14,511 bases of DNA from Pseudomonadota bacterium (GTDB lineage: Bacteria > Myxococcota_A > Polyangia > Polyangiales > Polyangiaceae), in the NCBI GenBank assembly GCA_023428245.1, contig JAEYYX010000067.1, positions 1 to 14,511 of the forward strand, written 5' to 3'. The translations under genes and the position numbers were made by a program. Within the stretch, counting starts at the first letter, position 1, and the number at the start of each line of letters is the position of its first letter. Under the pieces are notes generated by a model. The model ran no database searches. It saw only the letters and a list, made by a program, of their open reading frames with translations, and was not told the DNA's origin. Below are positions 13,405-14,511 of this stretch, in pieces.

Positions 13405-14511
13405 ATGAGAAGACTATTACTTGCCGTACTCGGTCTTGCGCTCGCCGCCGGCTGCAATGGTCAAATGACCGAGGGGCTTCAGCCCCTCCCCGAGGACGAA
13501 GCGAGGAAACATGAGGCGCCGCGCATGGATGGGAGTTGTGCGGCTCAGCGTGCCAAATCCGTCTCCTGGTCCGTGCCGCTCGAAGCGCGGGATCTTGCCC
13601 TTCATACGGACCTGAGGATCGTGGAAGACCCCTGCGGCAATGTCGTCGTGACATGGGGGCAAATCCGAGAAGCAGACTCCGTAGATCCCTTCGTTGCGTA
13701 TGGCGTGGTAGTGCGTCTCTTTCGTGATGGCTTAGCGGATTGGGGTTTGGGAGTTTTGGGGGGACGGTCGCATCTTAGACCTTTCGCGAATCCGAGCCTG
13801 GTCTCCGACCAGTTTGGAAACATCTTGCTACTCGCCGAGCATTGGCTACAGGTCTTCACAGCGGCTGGCGGAATCCATCCAACAATGCCTCTCGGTGGGA
13901 TTGGGCCAGGCGGGACAGGTATTGTGGAGCTGAGCTCGGGATGGTTGATTCAGAGCACAGTTCTTCGTCTGCTTTCGCTGCCAAGTGGACGCATCCTTTT
14001 GGAGCGCCCCGAGACGAATCACACGTCCCCTCAGCGGCACTCCTTCTTGCATGTTGGGAGCGATCGGGTCCTGTGGAACCAGGTAGTGAACGGGATGGAT
14101 CAACACGACGGTATATTCCATGGAACCAACTTCTACGTTTTCGAGAGAGGCCCGGAGGGAACGACCTCGCTCTTTTCCAAGGCACTTTATGAACCGACGC
14201 TCTATGCCGAAGCCGCTCTCCTCGCGAGCGATGGCAATCACGTCTTTATGGGCTCGACCTACTACAAGGCCAATTCGATCACTCTCGAGCGCATCGAGTG
14301 CTCCGAGTCCGTGCTGATCGACATTCGAGACGAAGCGTGGAAGCCCGATCCGCTCGGATTCTGCGGGGCGATTGAAGCGATGGCGCTGGTCGATGGTTCA
14401 CTCTTCTCTTTGTGGTCCGTCCCCGTCGAGCCGCTCGATCCCGAGTATCATCCCTTCGAAGCGGTCCCGATCTTGATGCGTCACGACCTCGACGGGCGCG
14501 AGACCGGCCGC
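13405..14511 (+). CDS. Lipoprotein, possibly beta-propeller-like, 3' end beyond the window
   Basis: This frame stays open from ATG 13405 to the right edge (369 codons so far, no stop), so it is partial. It begins MRRLLLAVLGLALAAGC, a signal peptide with a lipobox-type end, Cys17 being the likely lipidated residue. I do not recognise the family. The mature part has recurring short beta-rich segments with a D-x-x-G-N-x-hydrophobic pattern (for example EDPCGNVVVTW and SDQFGNILLLAE, later ASDGNHVFMG). These resemble the blades of a beta-propeller, but this is only suggestive. The start lies 3 nt after the metalloprotease stop, with AAGG overlapping that stop, so translation is probably coupled and the two products may act together at the cell surface. 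Confidence 0.8.
   Translation, partial: MRRLLLAVLGLALAAGCNGQMTEGLQPLPEDEARKHEAPRMDGSCAAQRAKSVSWSVPLEARDLALHTDLRIVEDPCGNVVVTWGQIREADSVDPFVAYGVVVRLFRDGLADWGLGVLGGRSHLRPFANPSLVSDQFGNILLLAEHWLQVFTAAGGIHPTMPLGGIGPGGTGIVELSSGWLIQSTVLRLLSLPSGRILLERPETNHTSPQRHSFLHVGSDRVLWNQVVNGMDQHDGIFHGTNFYVFERGPEGTTSLFSKALYEPTLYAEAALLASDGNHVFMGSTYYKANSITLERIECSESVLIDIRDEAWKPDPLGFCGAIEAMALVDGSLFSLWSVPVEPLDPEYHPFEAVPILMRHDLDGRETGR

Overview
The window is high-GC DNA. It has the gene style of a predatory or complex-lifestyle deltaproteobacterium, most likely Myxococcota (Polyangia/Sandaracinales-like). This rests on strong C/G third-position codon use, many small lipoproteins of no known family, Cys-rich tandem-repeat secreted proteins, big secreted metalloproteases, and a zinc-finger-less DnaJ. 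The assignment is an inference from style; no rRNA or other phylogenetic marker is present.

Layout. (1) 1-223: G-rich flank with nothing coding that I can support. (2) 224-1363 (-): an ATP-type 6-phosphofructokinase. It is divergent from a + strand lipoprotein with two C-terminal hydrophobic helices (1569-2609). The divergent gap holds three tandem 22-bp repeats. (3) 2610-3037: no intact gene, but a short relic of an FAD-dependent monooxygenase. (4) 3038-3904 (+): a lipoprotein made of seven six-cysteine repeats that fit the pacifastin (arthropod serine-protease-inhibitor) cysteine signature, followed by two overlapping hairpins and then adenosine deaminase (4003-5166, +). (5) 5372-6540 (+): a chymotrypsin/V8-like serine protease broken into two overlapping frames, which look like one exported protein split by a one-base frameshift. 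A small unknown lipoprotein follows (6560-7144, +). (6) 9974-7145 (-): a leftward block of DnaJ/CbpA-type co-chaperone, SDR oxidoreductase, VapB antitoxin, VapC PIN toxin and a small truncated-looking ORF that runs antisense into the lipoprotein. (7) 9975-10431: intergenic. (8) 10432-13401 (+): a 989-residue secreted metzincin-like zinc protease with a duplicated C-terminal beta-sandwich-like domain. It is followed 3 nt after its stop by a lipoprotein that runs off the right edge (13405-14511).

How the genes may work together. Core metabolism and chaperone genes (pfkA, adenosine deaminase, DnaJ, SDR) are mixed with an accessory envelope/secretion set. The most interesting theme is extracellular proteolysis: a multi-headed pacifastin-like inhibitor lipoprotein, a serine protease and a metalloprotease lie within about 10 kb. 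A functional link between inhibitor and protease is a hypothesis only. The genes are not adjacent and the protease appears frameshifted.
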